A stretch of 64,000 nucleotides of DNA from NCBI GenBank assembly GCA_947472765.1, contig CANJCM010000005.1, positions 46,527 through 110,526 on the forward strand, read 5' to 3'. Origin of the DNA: Opitutia bacterium. Its GTDB lineage: Bacteria; Verrucomicrobiota; Verrucomicrobiia; Opitutales; Opitutaceae. Shown here piece by piece: positions 1 to 10,083 of the stretch (position 1 is the stretch's first letter; each line of letters begins with the position of its first letter). A model generated the notes under the pieces. The model ran no database searches and had not been told where the DNA came from. It saw only the letters and a program-made list of their open reading frames with translations. Position numbers and translations under genes: made by a program.

Positions 1-1742
<1,742 letters not shown>

Positions 1743-1771
1743 GCCCGCCGGCGAGTTTCTGCACCATTCAA

Positions 1772-1800
1772 GGCCCACGAAAGTGGGCCTTTTTGCTTTT
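1772..1800 (+). terminator. Rho-independent terminator after acs
   Basis: A 7-bp GC stem (GGCCCAC / GTGGGCC) closes a GAAA tetraloop and is followed by TTTTTGCTTTT. It lies 30 bases after the acs stop codon. The form is classic and the call is secure. Confidence 0.93.
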
Positions 1801-1833
1801 GTGCGTCTAGCGCGCGTGGCGTCGCCTCGATGA

Positions 1834-2598
1834 GTGGTCAACTTTCCCCGCCGCCGTTACCGCCTCGGTGCGTTTCCGTTCCTCGCCATCCTCGCGCCGA
1901 CGCGGTTGCGCTTCAGGAAAGGACCGCCTCAGCGGGGTGCGCGGGGATGGTCCGGTTTCACGCTCGTGGAACTGCTCGCCGTTGTCGCGATCGTCGGCGT
2001 CCTCGCGGGAATTCTGATTCCCAGCGTGGGAGCGGCCCGGGCGGCGAGCCAGCGGGCGCAGACTCGTTTGCAGTTCGCCGCGTGGACGGTGGGATTCGAG
2101 GCGTACCGGCAGGAGTACGGCCAGTATCCGCCCTTGCCGGGCGGCGCCGCCGCCGCGCTGATCAACACGGGAGCCGGCACCACGCCCGCTGCCGACCACT
2201 GGTTTCACGACGCGCTGGCGGGTCGGCATCGCGACGGCTCGGCCCTGGCCGATTCGGCGCCGGAGAATCCGCGCCGGCTGCGCTTCCTGAGTTTCGGCGA
2301 GAATGATTTCGTCAGCGGGTCCGACGTCGCGGTGGGCGAAAATCGGAACGACGAACTGCAGTTGGTGCGGGATGCGTTCGCCAATACCGCGATCGCCGTC
2401 GTGATCGACGCCAACCTCGACGGGCTGATCAATGCGGGCGACCTCGCGGAGTTGCCCGCGGTGGTGGCACGCCACGGGACGAAGGCGTTGCGCCCGTCGG
2501 GCATTCTCACCGGGCCGGGTGTGCGGGCCGGAGTCATCTTCTACAGCGCTCGTCCCGGTGCCGTCGACGAGGACGACCTGATCATGAGCTGGCCATGA
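1834..2598 (+). CDS. Type II secretion/pilin-like major pseudopilin (GspG-like)
   Basis: This is a prepilin-like protein, probably processed by a prepilin peptidase and assembled into a pseudopilus or pilus. The cleavage motif is W-S-G|FTLVELLAVVAIVGVLAGIL, with the conserved Glu at +5 and a hydrophobic helix. The downstream residues (RAQTRLQFAAWTVGFEAYRQEYGQYPPLPGG) are typical of GspG-type pseudopilins. The open frame gives a ~40-residue leader from GTG at 1834. TTG at 1906, giving a ~15-residue leader, is a plausible alternative start. It is the first gene of a five-gene cassette in which every junction is a 4-base ATGA overlap, so translation is probably coupled. Substrate and role are not known. 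Confidence 0.85.
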   Translation: MVNFPRRRYRLGAFPFLAILAPTRLRFRKGPPQRGARGWSGFTLVELLAVVAIVGVLAGILIPSVGAARAASQRAQTRLQFAAWTVGFEAYRQEYGQYPPLPGGAAAALINTGAGTTPAADHWFHDALAGRHRDGSALADSAPENPRRLRFLSFGENDFVSGSDVAVGENRNDELQLVRDAFANTAIAVVIDANLDGLINAGDLAELPAVVARHGTKALRPSGILTGPGVRAGVIFYSARPGAVDEDDLIMSWP

Positions 2599-3203
2599 AG
2601 AGGTGTTCCTCGAGTGGCGTCGTCGGGGGGATGGGGTTCACGCTCATCGAACTCCTGGCGGTGCTGGGCATCATTGTGCTGTTTGCCGCCGTGGGAGTCG
2701 TGACCTGGCGACCAATCCCTTCGGCAGGGCTGCAGGTGAGCGCGCAGCTCGTGGCGGAGTTGTTGGCCGACGCTCGGGCGCTGGCGGTCGCGACCCAGTC
2801 GCCCGTCCGATTGGTCGCCACGCCGGAGAGTGTTTCGGCTGGCGCGCCGCTGGTTCACTGGACGCGCTGGCGGATCTATCGCTCTCAGAGCTCGGACCGC
2901 GGAGGCTGGGCCGCCGTCGGCCCCGAGCATCGCCTGCTGGAGCGGACGGTGATCGCGATCGAGTCGTCGCGGTTGCTGACGGCGACGGGTGCGGAACTGG
3001 GGATCGGTAGTCCGATGACCGCGAGCGACGGTACTGTGCGCTATGTCGAATTTGCGCCGGATGGAACGTCACAACCGCGTTCGGAAACAGGGGACGGAAT
3101 GATCGCGCTCGAAACCGAGGAGGCGCCATCCGCCGGTGCGCGGCGGCTGATCCGCTGGCGGCAGAACGGCAGTATTTCCATCGAGGAGGTCACTAATTCA
3201 TGA
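2595..3203 (+). CDS. Minor pseudopilin (GspH-like)
   Basis: A prepilin-type protein of 202 residues. The leader MKRCSSSGVVGGMG is followed by FTLIELLAVLGIIVLFAAV, with Glu at +5 after the processing glycine. The following segment (AQLVAELLADARALAVATQSPVRLV) matches the GspH/FimT layout, in which a long N-terminal helix precedes a beta-rich head. The start ATG overlaps the stop of the preceding pseudopilin. It probably contributes to the tip or shaft of the pseudopilus built by this cassette. Assignment to GspH rather than another minor pseudopilin rests on order and layout, not on alignment. Confidence 0.8.
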   Translation: MKRCSSSGVVGGMGFTLIELLAVLGIIVLFAAVGVVTWRPIPSAGLQVSAQLVAELLADARALAVATQSPVRLVATPESVSAGAPLVHWTRWRIYRSQSSDRGGWAAVGPEHRLLERTVIAIESSRLLTATGAELGIGSPMTASDGTVRYVEFAPDGTSQPRSETGDGMIALETEEAPSAGARRLIRWRQNGSISIEEVTNS

Positions 3204-3793
3204 AGGTTCGAATTGCTGCAGTGGTGCTCGAAAGCGATCGCGGTGAAACTGCGACGGAAGCGGCTTTCAATCTGATCGAGGTCATCGCGGCGCTGGCGAT
3301 CTTCGCCGTGGGGATTGTCGCTCTCGTCGGACTTTTTGGGGCATGGCTCCGGCCGTTGGCAGAAATGGAAGACGAGGCGGTGGCCGCTGGCCTCATGGTG
3401 CCGCTGCGGCTCGAATTGGAACGACGTGCGCGCGAGACGAATTCCCTGGCCCCGGTGCGCGCCTTGATTCTCACACCGGCCGCAGCTTCCGGTCCGTCGG
3501 GCGAAGGCGACCCGTTCCTCGTCGCCCCGCGGTCGGGGGCGTTTGTCGCGAGCGCGAACGATGAACGTTGGGCGACGGGTTGGGGTCCGCCATACTTCGT
3601 GATTCGGCTCTATCGCAATTCGTCGCTGCCCTATGGCTCCGACACCGATTTGCCGGAGTGCGTCACGTACACGGCCGAAGTGCGCTGGCCCGGATTTGTC
3701 GCGGGAAACAGCGCCGAAGGGTCCGCCCCGCGCGTGGCGGCGGCTTCGACGGCGCAGTCGCACCTCCGGCTGCAAGGCGCGGTCTCCCCATGA
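3200..3793 (+). CDS. Minor pseudopilin (GspI-like)
   Basis: A prepilin-like protein of 197 residues with the motif FNLIEVIAALAIFAVGIVAL after a ~22-residue leader; the Glu is again at +5. The residue before the putative cleavage site is Ala (TEAA|FNLIE) rather than the usual Gly. Prepilin peptidases tolerate this, but it is uncommon. The position in the cassette and the short hydrophobic helix fit GspI. Both ends overlap the neighbours by four bases. Confidence 0.76.
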   Translation: MKVRIAAVVLESDRGETATEAAFNLIEVIAALAIFAVGIVALVGLFGAWLRPLAEMEDEAVAAGLMVPLRLELERRARETNSLAPVRALILTPAAASGPSGEGDPFLVAPRSGAFVASANDERWATGWGPPYFVIRLYRNSSLPYGSDTDLPECVTYTAEVRWPGFVAGNSAEGSAPRVAAASTAQSHLRLQGAVSP

Positions 3794-4782
3794 GAGCGAA
3801 GCGGCCGTCGCGAAACGCCGGATTCACGCTGGTCGAGCTGCTGGTCGCGGCCGCACTCGGCGCCCTGCTCGCAGCGATCGCGGCGCAGTTCGGCGCGCGG
3901 GTGACCGACAGCTTTGCCCGGGCCGCGGGACGTCTGGCGGCGGCCCGCGAGGCGCGAGTTGCGCTCGATCAAATCGGCCGGGACTTCTCGTCGGCGTGGT
4001 TTCGCGACGACGGCAACGTATGGCTCGCCGCGGATCTCATCGCCGATCCCGCGCTGGGCCTGGAGGATCTTTGGGTTTCGGCACCGGTGAACGGCCGACC
4101 GCTCGCCACCGTGACGGCGACCGCCGACGGGCCAATGGAGGATAGTCGCTTCGGTGGAGCCGGGGTTTGGCTGCGATTCTTTACGACGGCCAACGTGACC
4201 GATCCGACAGCGTTTGCGGCCGCGCCGGTGGCGGTCGGCTACCGGATCGTCCGACGAACCCGGACAAACGGCACGCCAGCCGGATACCAGCTTTGTCGTT
4301 TCGCCACTCGTCCTGCGGGTGATGGGGTGGCGGACGGGGTCCTCGAGTCGGGTTACAACCTGACTGCGCCCGCCTACTCCGAGGGCAGTCCAGCGTGGCG
4401 AATGACTCCGGGAGACCCGACAGAGTCCTCCTTCGTCCTCGCTGACGACGTGGTCGACTTCGGCGTCCGGTGCTTCGTTTACGACCGCGGGTCTCCGGAC
4501 GGGCAGCGGTTGATTTTTCCCCAGGCTTCCGGAGCGGCCAGCAATGCGCTGCGAGCAAGTCGGCGCCGGGTGTCGGCGCCGATTACCGGTGAAGCGGACG
4601 AGTTCCCGGACGTGATCGAGGTCGCGGTGAGAATCCTGACGCCTGAGGGAGTGCAGTTGATATCTGCGTGGGAGGCAGGCCGCCTCCCACAGACGCCGGT
4701 GGCAGCCGACGACGAATGGTGGCGCCTGGTTCTGGCGCATTCGCGCGTTCACGTCCGCCGCATCGTCATCCACGCCGCATGA
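3790..4782 (+). CDS. Minor pseudopilin (GspJ-like)
   Basis: A prepilin-like protein of 330 residues starting MRAKRPSRNAG|FTLVELLVAAALGALLAAI. The frame is open further upstream, but the ATG at 3790 gives a normal short basic leader and overlaps the preceding stop codon (ATGA), so it is preferred. The head domain is large (about 290 residues) and contains VALDQIGRDF, like the GspJ-type segment after the helix. It probably forms the pseudopilus tip complex with its H, I and K neighbours. It is longer than a proteobacterial GspJ, as is usual for the verrucomicrobial cassette. Confidence 0.8.
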   Translation: MRAKRPSRNAGFTLVELLVAAALGALLAAIAAQFGARVTDSFARAAGRLAAAREARVALDQIGRDFSSAWFRDDGNVWLAADLIADPALGLEDLWVSAPVNGRPLATVTATADGPMEDSRFGGAGVWLRFFTTANVTDPTAFAAAPVAVGYRIVRRTRTNGTPAGYQLCRFATRPAGDGVADGVLESGYNLTAPAYSEGSPAWRMTPGDPTESSFVLADDVVDFGVRCFVYDRGSPDGQRLIFPQASGAASNALRASRRRVSAPITGEADEFPDVIEVAVRILTPEGVQLISAWEAGRLPQTPVAADDEWWRLVLAHSRVHVRRIVIHAA

Positions 4783-7700
4783 AGCTTGGGCACAGACTGC
4801 CCTGTGCGCGCAGAGACACCGGCGGGCGTCACGCTGGCTTCGTGCTGCTGCTCGCCGTCGCGCTGCTGGCATTCGTGAGCGCGCTGGTGGTTGGGCTCGG
4901 GGCGCTGGCGAAGGCCGAGAGGAGCGGCACGGTCGGGCGGACGCAGCAGGCTCAAGCGAAGGCCAACGCGATGGTTGGCCTGACGGTTGCGCTGGCTCGG
5001 CTGCAACGCTGGGCGGGACCGGACCAACGGGTGACGGCGACGGCGGGGAGCCGGCCGGGAGTGGCGCAGCCGCACTGGACCGGAGTCTGGGACGCGACGA
5101 CCGATTCGACGGCGCCGTCGACCTGGCTGGTGAGTGGCAGCGAAGCAGATGGCGCTGCGATCTCGCCCGACGATCCGCTGAGCGGAGCTTCGGGAGTGGA
5201 GATGTTTCGCAGCAGTGATGCCGGCGATCCCGTTTCCGTACTGGCGCCGGCCGTGGCGATTCGTGATGACTTCGCCTCCGTCGCGGCTCCGCCAGTGGGG
5301 CATTATGCGTGGTGGATTGGGGATGAAGGCGTAAAAGCGCCGGTGGCTTCGGCCGCGCCATCCGCCGCGTTCGGGCACGATTCGGCCGTTAGCTCCGGGG
5401 AGCAGCGTCAGTGGCGACAGGCCGCCGCGCTCGGAGCGAGTCCGCCCGCGTCGGCAGCAGGTCCGATCTTCGAACCGCGGGACGCTCTCAACGCGTCACT
5501 CGTCGAGGCTGGTCGCATCCTGACCCGCGAGCAGTTGGCGTATGTGAAGTCAGGTGACGGCGCGCCGCTCGGCCGTGACGCCGTGATGCGGCGGGCGCTG
5601 ACGTGGACTGCGAACAACCGGAATGTCCTGGCCGATTCGCGGAGCGGCGGGCTCAGGCAGGATCTCTCGCTTGCACCCGAGCTGCTGGGCCCCGCGTTTG
5701 CCGCGTGGGCCGATTATGGATCCCACCTCGAGCCGACGACCGCCGCCGCTGACCCGGCGCATTCGATTCTTCCGGCCTACGGGGCGGATCCGCTGCGGCG
5801 GCGGCACCGCATTGTCGTACCGGTGCGGGCCGCGGGAGTTACCTTTTCCACCGCGCCGGTGCTGTCGTCGTTTTTTCTGCAGTTCAATGTCCGGCGGGTT
5901 GGCGGCAACTCGGCGCCCGCGGCGACGAACGCGATCGAAATTCGGGCGCGGCTGGTGGTGCAGCTCTGGAACCCATTTACCTCGGCCCTCGTGCCGGAGC
6001 CGCTGCGGCTCACGGTAACAGGGCTGCCCGATCTCACGCTGATCGACTCGAACGGCGGGCGGCAGACGATTGCGCTGCAGGCGCGTTTCGGGAGTCCGAT
6101 GCGAATCGCGCTGCCGGCGGACGACGCGGCGTTTCCCGGCGACGCGGACGATCATTCCTGGCTCCCCGGGAGGGTCTATGCGTGGCGAACCCATGGCGGA
6201 ACCAGCGGCGCGTGGGAAACCGAGTTCTACAACCGCACCCTGAGCGTCGCGAACGCCAACCTCTGGATCGTGCCAGCCGGGATCAGTTACCTCCCGCCGG
6301 CAAACAACAGCGTGACGCTGACCATCGCGGGCGCCGAGTCGCAGCTCACCGTCGAACTGCAGAAGGCCGATGACACGCTGCTCTCCACCGTGCGGAGTCC
6401 GCGCTACGCCGCCTTTTCGACCACGCCGCAGCGGACGAACAACAATGACGAATATCGCTTCGGCTTCGCGCTCCGCCTGATCGACCCGGTGGATTTCGCG
6501 GCCGCACCTGGGAACTCGCCGTGGCTGGTGGGCGAGGGAGGCGATCCGCGAGCCGTCGCCACGGGCGAGCCGCTGTATCGGACCGGGAGCGGAGGCGATC
6601 TGCCGAGCGCGTACGTCGGCGTGAGCGGCAACGCCGTGCTCACCGACGAAAACCGGCTGCTTGATCGCGTGATGGGCCGCAGCGGCATGTCGTACAACGA
6701 GGACACGCCGGTCTTCGAGTTGCCGCGCCAGCCGTTGCTTTCGATCGGGCAATTGCAGCACCTCCAGCTCGACGGCGGACGACCCTTCTCCATCGGGAAT
6801 CCCTGGTCAGCGGGCCGGCAAGTGAACGGTTACGCCGCGCCCGAAATCTTCGATCGGTTCTTTTTCACGGGGCTCGATCCGCGGCCCGTGCCCGATGGGC
6901 CGGAGTATCTGCTGCTGCCTCCACCATTGCTCGAGGTTTTGCGCACGAATCCCAGCACGGGTGAGCCCACGACGGCCGCGGACCTCCGTGCGGTGCCGGC
7001 GGCGCGTTCGTCCGCTCTGGTGCTGCAGGCGGGGAGTTTCAACGTGAACTCGATCCAAACGGAAGCGTGGGCGGCGGTGTTGCGAAGCTGCCGTGTCGTC
7101 CCGGGCGAAACCTTCGATTACCTCGAGCCCACCGCGAGCAGCGGCACGGCCGGGGACGACTCGGTCGGACATGAGGCCGCGCCGGGCGCGAGCTTCTTCC
7201 GCTTTTCCCAATCGGCCCAGGAAACCTGGCGCGCTGATGCGGGCTACGCGGCGAGTTCGACCGCGCCGCCCTCGGCGCCTTCGACGCCCTCGGTGGCCAA
7301 TACGCATTTGTATCGGAAGGGCCGTCGCGGCTTGAGCGATGCGGCGGTGAACAACCTGGCGGACGCGATCGTGGCGGCGAATGCGATCCGCCAGCGCGAA
7401 AGCGGACCCTGGCGGAGTTTGGCGGAGTTGGTGAGCCCGCAGTCGTCGCTCGGGGGAAAAAGTCTGTTCGAACACGCCATCGCCGCGGCGGGCTTGAATG
7501 CGGACGTCGCGGAGTTCAGCTCCCAATGGCTGACGCCGGCGGACCTCCTGACGTCCCTTGCTCCGGTGCTCTTCGCCCGGTCGGACACGTTTTGCATCCG
7601 CAGTTACGGCGACGCCGCCAACCCGTTCACGGGCGAGGTCGAAAGTCGCGTGTGGTGCGAAGCCATCGTGCAACGAATGCCGTCGTATTTTGATCCCGCC

Positions 7701-7808
7701 GATGCCGCGGAGACACTGCCGGCGGATCTCACGCGCGCTGTTAACCGGGATTTGGGCCGTCGATTTCAAATCGTGAGTTTCCGCTGGCTGAACCGAACCG
7801 ACCTGTGA
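4779..7808 (+). CDS. Very large GspK/PilX-like cassette protein
   Basis: A protein of about 1009 residues. The N terminus has a basic leader, the site RHAG|FVLLLAVALLAFVSALVVGL and no Glu at +5, as in GspK/PilX, which cap the pseudopilus and lack that Glu. The remaining ~950 residues form a huge exported region, roughly three times the length of GspK. The C-terminal part (SDAAVNNLADAIVAANAIRQRESGPWRSLAELV) recalls the SAM-like helical repeats of GspK. ATG 4779 overlaps the previous stop and is preferred over the longer open frame. I read it as the 'A' protein of the Verru_Chthon-type cassette. The function is unknown; exposure on the cell surface or a role in secretion is inference. Confidence 0.78.
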   Translation: MKLGHRLPCARRDTGGRHAGFVLLLAVALLAFVSALVVGLGALAKAERSGTVGRTQQAQAKANAMVGLTVALARLQRWAGPDQRVTATAGSRPGVAQPHWTGVWDATTDSTAPSTWLVSGSEADGAAISPDDPLSGASGVEMFRSSDAGDPVSVLAPAVAIRDDFASVAAPPVGHYAWWIGDEGVKAPVASAAPSAAFGHDSAVSSGEQRQWRQAAALGASPPASAAGPIFEPRDALNASLVEAGRILTREQLAYVKSGDGAPLGRDAVMRRALTWTANNRNVLADSRSGGLRQDLSLAPELLGPAFAAWADYGSHLEPTTAAADPAHSILPAYGADPLRRRHRIVVPVRAAGVTFSTAPVLSSFFLQFNVRRVGGNSAPAATNAIEIRARLVVQLWNPFTSALVPEPLRLTVTGLPDLTLIDSNGGRQTIALQARFGSPMRIALPADDAAFPGDADDHSWLPGRVYAWRTHGGTSGAWETEFYNRTLSVANANLWIVPAGISYLPPANNSVTLTIAGAESQLTVELQKADDTLLSTVRSPRYAAFSTTPQRTNNNDEYRFGFALRLIDPVDFAAAPGNSPWLVGEGGDPRAVATGEPLYRTGSGGDLPSAYVGVSGNAVLTDENRLLDRVMGRSGMSYNEDTPVFELPRQPLLSIGQLQHLQLDGGRPFSIGNPWSAGRQVNGYAAPEIFDRFFFTGLDPRPVPDGPEYLLLPPPLLEVLRTNPSTGEPTTAADLRAVPAARSSALVLQAGSFNVNSIQTEAWAAVLRSCRVVPGETFDYLEPTASSGTAGDDSVGHEAAPGASFFRFSQSAQETWRADAGYAASSTAPPSAPSTPSVANTHLYRKGRRGLSDAAVNNLADAIVAANAIRQRESGPWRSLAELVSPQSSLGGKSLFEHAIAAAGLNADVAEFSSQWLTPADLLTSLAPVLFARSDTFCIRSYGDAANPFTGEVESRVWCEAIVQRMPSYFDPADAAETLPADLTRAVNRDLGRRFQIVSFRWLNRTDL

Positions 7809-8524
7809 GCTCCCGCTGCCTCCTTCGACTCGTCACGGTGCTTTTGCTGGTCGGCGTCTACGCGACTGGGCCAATGATTTTCGCGGCGCCGCCGCCTACC
7901 GGGGGCAAGGAGGCGGTGACGATCCGGTTTGGAGTCTTTGCGCTTCGGCCGATCAAAAGCCTCGGCTTTGTCCCGGCGCCAAACGCGGCTCCGCAACCGC
8001 TGGAGTTCTATCCCACGGCCCGCTCGCCCGAATATGTCGCGGTGGTGACAGGACCGCTCACGTTCGTTGACTCGGAAACGGGTCGGGTGGTGGCGGAAGT
8101 CGGGTTCCCGCCGAATCTAACCAAAGCCCTGTTGGTGTTCGTGCCCAACCGTCCGGGCCGCGGGGCGGGGTTCGAGGTGCTGGTCATCGACGACGCCCAG
8201 GGCGCGTCCGGGGTGGGGCAGCTTTCCATTTTGAACCTGAGCGGTCTTGAGCTGCACGGTGCGCTCGGCCGCCGGGCCATCCGGCTGGGTGCCGGCCTGC
8301 AGCAACTCGGCGCGATTCGCGGAGCCGAAAAGATCGAGCTGCGTGCCACTCACGCGGGTCGTGAATTCCGGGCTTACACCGATCAAGTTGCCGTCCGTGG
8401 CGAGGAACGGGCTCTGCTGATCCTGTTTCCTCCGTTTTACGCCGGTTCGCTGGAAATCCAAGGACGTCTGCTGGTCGACGAAGGCGCGGATTCGGCGAAG
8501 AATCCGGGTGCTTCCGGCCGCTAA
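7805..8524 (+). CDS. Secreted protein of unknown function coupled to pseudopilin cassette
   Basis: I do not recognise the family. The 239-residue product begins with a cleavable-looking signal peptide (hydrophobic VTVLLLVGVYATGPMIFAAP), so export is likely. The body is rich in beta-strand-prone segments (VTIRFGVFALRPIKSL, LLVFVPNRPGRGAGFEVLVI) and has no cysteines or enzymatic motif that I can name. Its GTG start overlaps the preceding TGA (GTGA), which makes it a sixth member of the pseudopilin operon. It could be a secreted substrate or an envelope partner of the pseudopilus. Confidence 0.72.
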   Translation: MSSRCLLRLVTVLLLVGVYATGPMIFAAPPPTGGKEAVTIRFGVFALRPIKSLGFVPAPNAAPQPLEFYPTARSPEYVAVVTGPLTFVDSETGRVVAEVGFPPNLTKALLVFVPNRPGRGAGFEVLVIDDAQGASGVGQLSILNLSGLELHGALGRRAIRLGAGLQQLGAIRGAEKIELRATHAGREFRAYTDQVAVRGEERALLILFPPFYAGSLEIQGRLLVDEGADSAKNPGASGR

Positions 8525-8538
8525 CGCTCGATTGGGGA

Positions 8539-8613
<75 letters not shown>

Positions 8614-8740
8614 GTCCTATCCCATGGTCCGGTGAGCCGGTCCAATCTTTCCAAACTGCTTCGCCGTCGGAGCAGGGGTGGGTATTAGGCGGCGGCGCAA
8701 TTTTCCGGCAAGCAAAAATGGGTCCCGGCGCCGGCCACCG

Positions 8741-8870
8741 GCCGATTTGCGATTACCGATTCTCAATGGCCAATTTTCAATCCGAGCCGAACCCGCTGGC
8801 GCTCGTCGCGCCGTGGCGGTGGCAGGGATTGAAAATTGAGAATTGAAAATTGGTAATCTGGAATTTCGGG
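8741..8870. repeat. Inverted-repeat element, copy 1
   Basis: First copy of an element found again at 9291-9426. Both copies start GCCGATTTGCGATTACCGAT and end TGGTAATCTGGAATTTCGGG. AT-rich arms flank a GC-rich core (GCTCGTCGCGCCGTGGCGGT). In this copy the left arm has diverged (TCTCAATGGCCAATTTTCAAT) while the right arm is intact. Confidence 0.85.
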
Positions 8871-8954
8871 AGCTCCACAGCCGAGGCCGGAGGTCGGAGG
8901 ACAGACGGCGGACGACAGAGCGGGCAACTCGTTCTCCTTCTCTCGGTGGAGCGG

Positions 8955-8992
8955 AGAACGAGAACGATTACGAGAATGAGAACGAGGAAAGC
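8955..8992. repeat. GA-rich imperfect tandem tract
   Basis: A run of 6-base units close to GAACGA or GAATGA (GAGAACGAGAACGATTACGA and so on). It is preceded by GTTCTCCTTCTCTC, which can pair with its start. It looks like a simple-sequence tract without a coding role. Confidence 0.5.
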
Positions 8993-9207
8993 GCGTGGCG
9001 GGGTGCTTTGAATAGATGGCCGAAGCTGCCTCGGCCTGCGTCTCACTACGGGTCACAACACGGGCATCGCTAGCTGCCGCGAGGACGACGTCCGGGAGGG
9101 GCAACACCGAGCCGTCCGAGGATTTTTTTGCGCCTTTTGTGCCTTTTTGCGGCCAACACCCGCTCGGTCTCTGTGTTTTCGTCGTAAACTGGAATCTAAC
9201 GGGAAGA

Positions 9208-9233
9208 GGCCCGGCGGTGAGCGCCGGCCCTAC
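9208..9233 (-). repeat. REP-like hairpin
   Basis: A 26-base imperfect palindrome. Its minus-strand reading begins GTAGGGCCGGCGCTC and ends GCCGGGCC. It shares the GTAGGG..CTCG..C pattern with elements at 18368, 18414, 42227, 48318, 63531 and 63647. Confidence 0.6.
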
Positions 9234-9290
9234 GAGGGCGAGCGTTGTCGTCTTCTGCCGAAAGCGGCGAATGCCTCCCCGAGCGAAAGC

Positions 9291-9426
9291 GCCGATTTGC
9301 GATTACCGATTTTCAATTCTCAATTTTCAATCCGGGTCGAACACGCCGGGGCTCGTCGCGCCGTGGCGGTGGCGTTGGCCGGGATTGAAAATTGAGAATT
9401 GAAAATTGGTAATCTGGAATTTCGGG
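9291..9426. repeat. Inverted-repeat element, copy 2
   Basis: Second copy, 550 bases after the first and in the same orientation. Its arms at 9301-9333 and 9382-9414 pair over 33 bases with a single mismatch, around a 48-base GC-rich core. Transcribed in either direction it would form a very stable long hairpin. No open reading frame or transposase lies within it, so it is MITE-like or REP-like. An AT-rich fragment at about 48209-48243 looks like a degenerate partial relative. Confidence 0.85.
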
Positions 9427-9459
9427 TGCTTCCCGCCGCTCGTCTCGAATGGGCCGACG

Positions 9460-10077
9460 TCAACTCGTGGGTCCCGCCGGTTCGCCGCCGGCGGCGGCGC
9501 CGTCGAGGAGGGTCCGCAACTGCCGGCCGAGCTGGTCCAACCGATACGGCTTCTGCACGATGACGTGCTGGCCGAGTTGCTCGAACTGGCGCCGGGACTC
9601 GGGTGTAATGTGGCCGCTGGTCACCATCACCCGCACCGTGGGACGGCAGACCCGGATGATTTTGAGGACGTCGAGGCCGCTCGCACCCGGCATGTTGAGG
9701 TCGAGGATCACGGCATCGATCCGACGCGATACGTCGCTGACTTTCTCGATCGCCTCGATTCCGGAGGAGGCATGCTCGGTCCGGTAGCCTTTGCGGCTGA
9801 AAGCGCTCGCGAGGACCGCGGGAACGGCCAGCTGGGCGCGCGGGGCGAGGGGCAGGAAGATGTGGAACGTGCTGCCGGTGCCCGGCGTGCTGTCGATATC
9901 GAGGTAACCGTGGTGGGAGACCACGATGCCGTCCCGACGACCCTCGCGCACGGGCACTATCACGTCCGGCACAAGGAGGTGAGCGGCACCGTGAACCGCG
10001 CGGTGAAACTTTAAATCGAGACAGGTATCGTCCGGTTGCCACCTGCGCGGCGAGCAGTCCTTCGCGCCTGGTTCCAC
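9460..10077 (-). pseudogene. Decayed hybrid histidine kinase / receiver fragment
   Basis: The open frame carries two recognisable pieces of a hybrid sensor kinase. One is the end of the HATPase domain (GIVVSHHGYLDIDSTPGTGSTFHIFLPL). The other is a receiver domain (GYRTEHASSGIEAIEK, AVILDLNMPGASGLDVLK, VMVTSGH, VQKPY) with the phosphoacceptor Asp, the Ser/Thr and the Lys retained. Between them the receiver's first strand and its acidic pair (the usual VDDE) are missing. Upstream, the kinase core, His box and G1 box cannot be found in any frame. The only start is a GTG in a non-matching leader. This is best read as a remnant; a residual stand-alone receiver is less likely because the metal-binding acidic residues are gone. 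Confidence 0.68.
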
Positions 10078-10083
10078 TCCAGT

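Larger units (their letters stand above)
8614..9459. other. Non-coding repeat-rich stretch
   Basis: About 850 bases without a convincing gene. It contains two copies of a ~130-bp inverted-repeat element, a GA-rich tandem tract, one REP-like hairpin and a low-complexity stretch (GCGCCTTTTGTGCCTTTTTGCGGCC at about 9130). Short open frames here have no start signals, and their translations are low-complexity (for example ENENDYENENEE), so I leave them out. Confidence 0.7.

Noticed and set aside
8843..9073. Open frame with ENENDYENENEE-type translation
   Set aside because: The coding look comes from a GA-rich tandem tract; the frame has no start signal and lies partly in the 8741 repeat.
8741..9426. 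Possible CRISPR-like array
   Set aside because: Only two copies, 550 bp apart, long inverted repeats, no regular spacers and no cas genes.
9460..10077. Functional response regulator
   Set aside because: The acidic metal-binding pair of the receiver and most of the kinase are missing, and the only start is a poor GTG.
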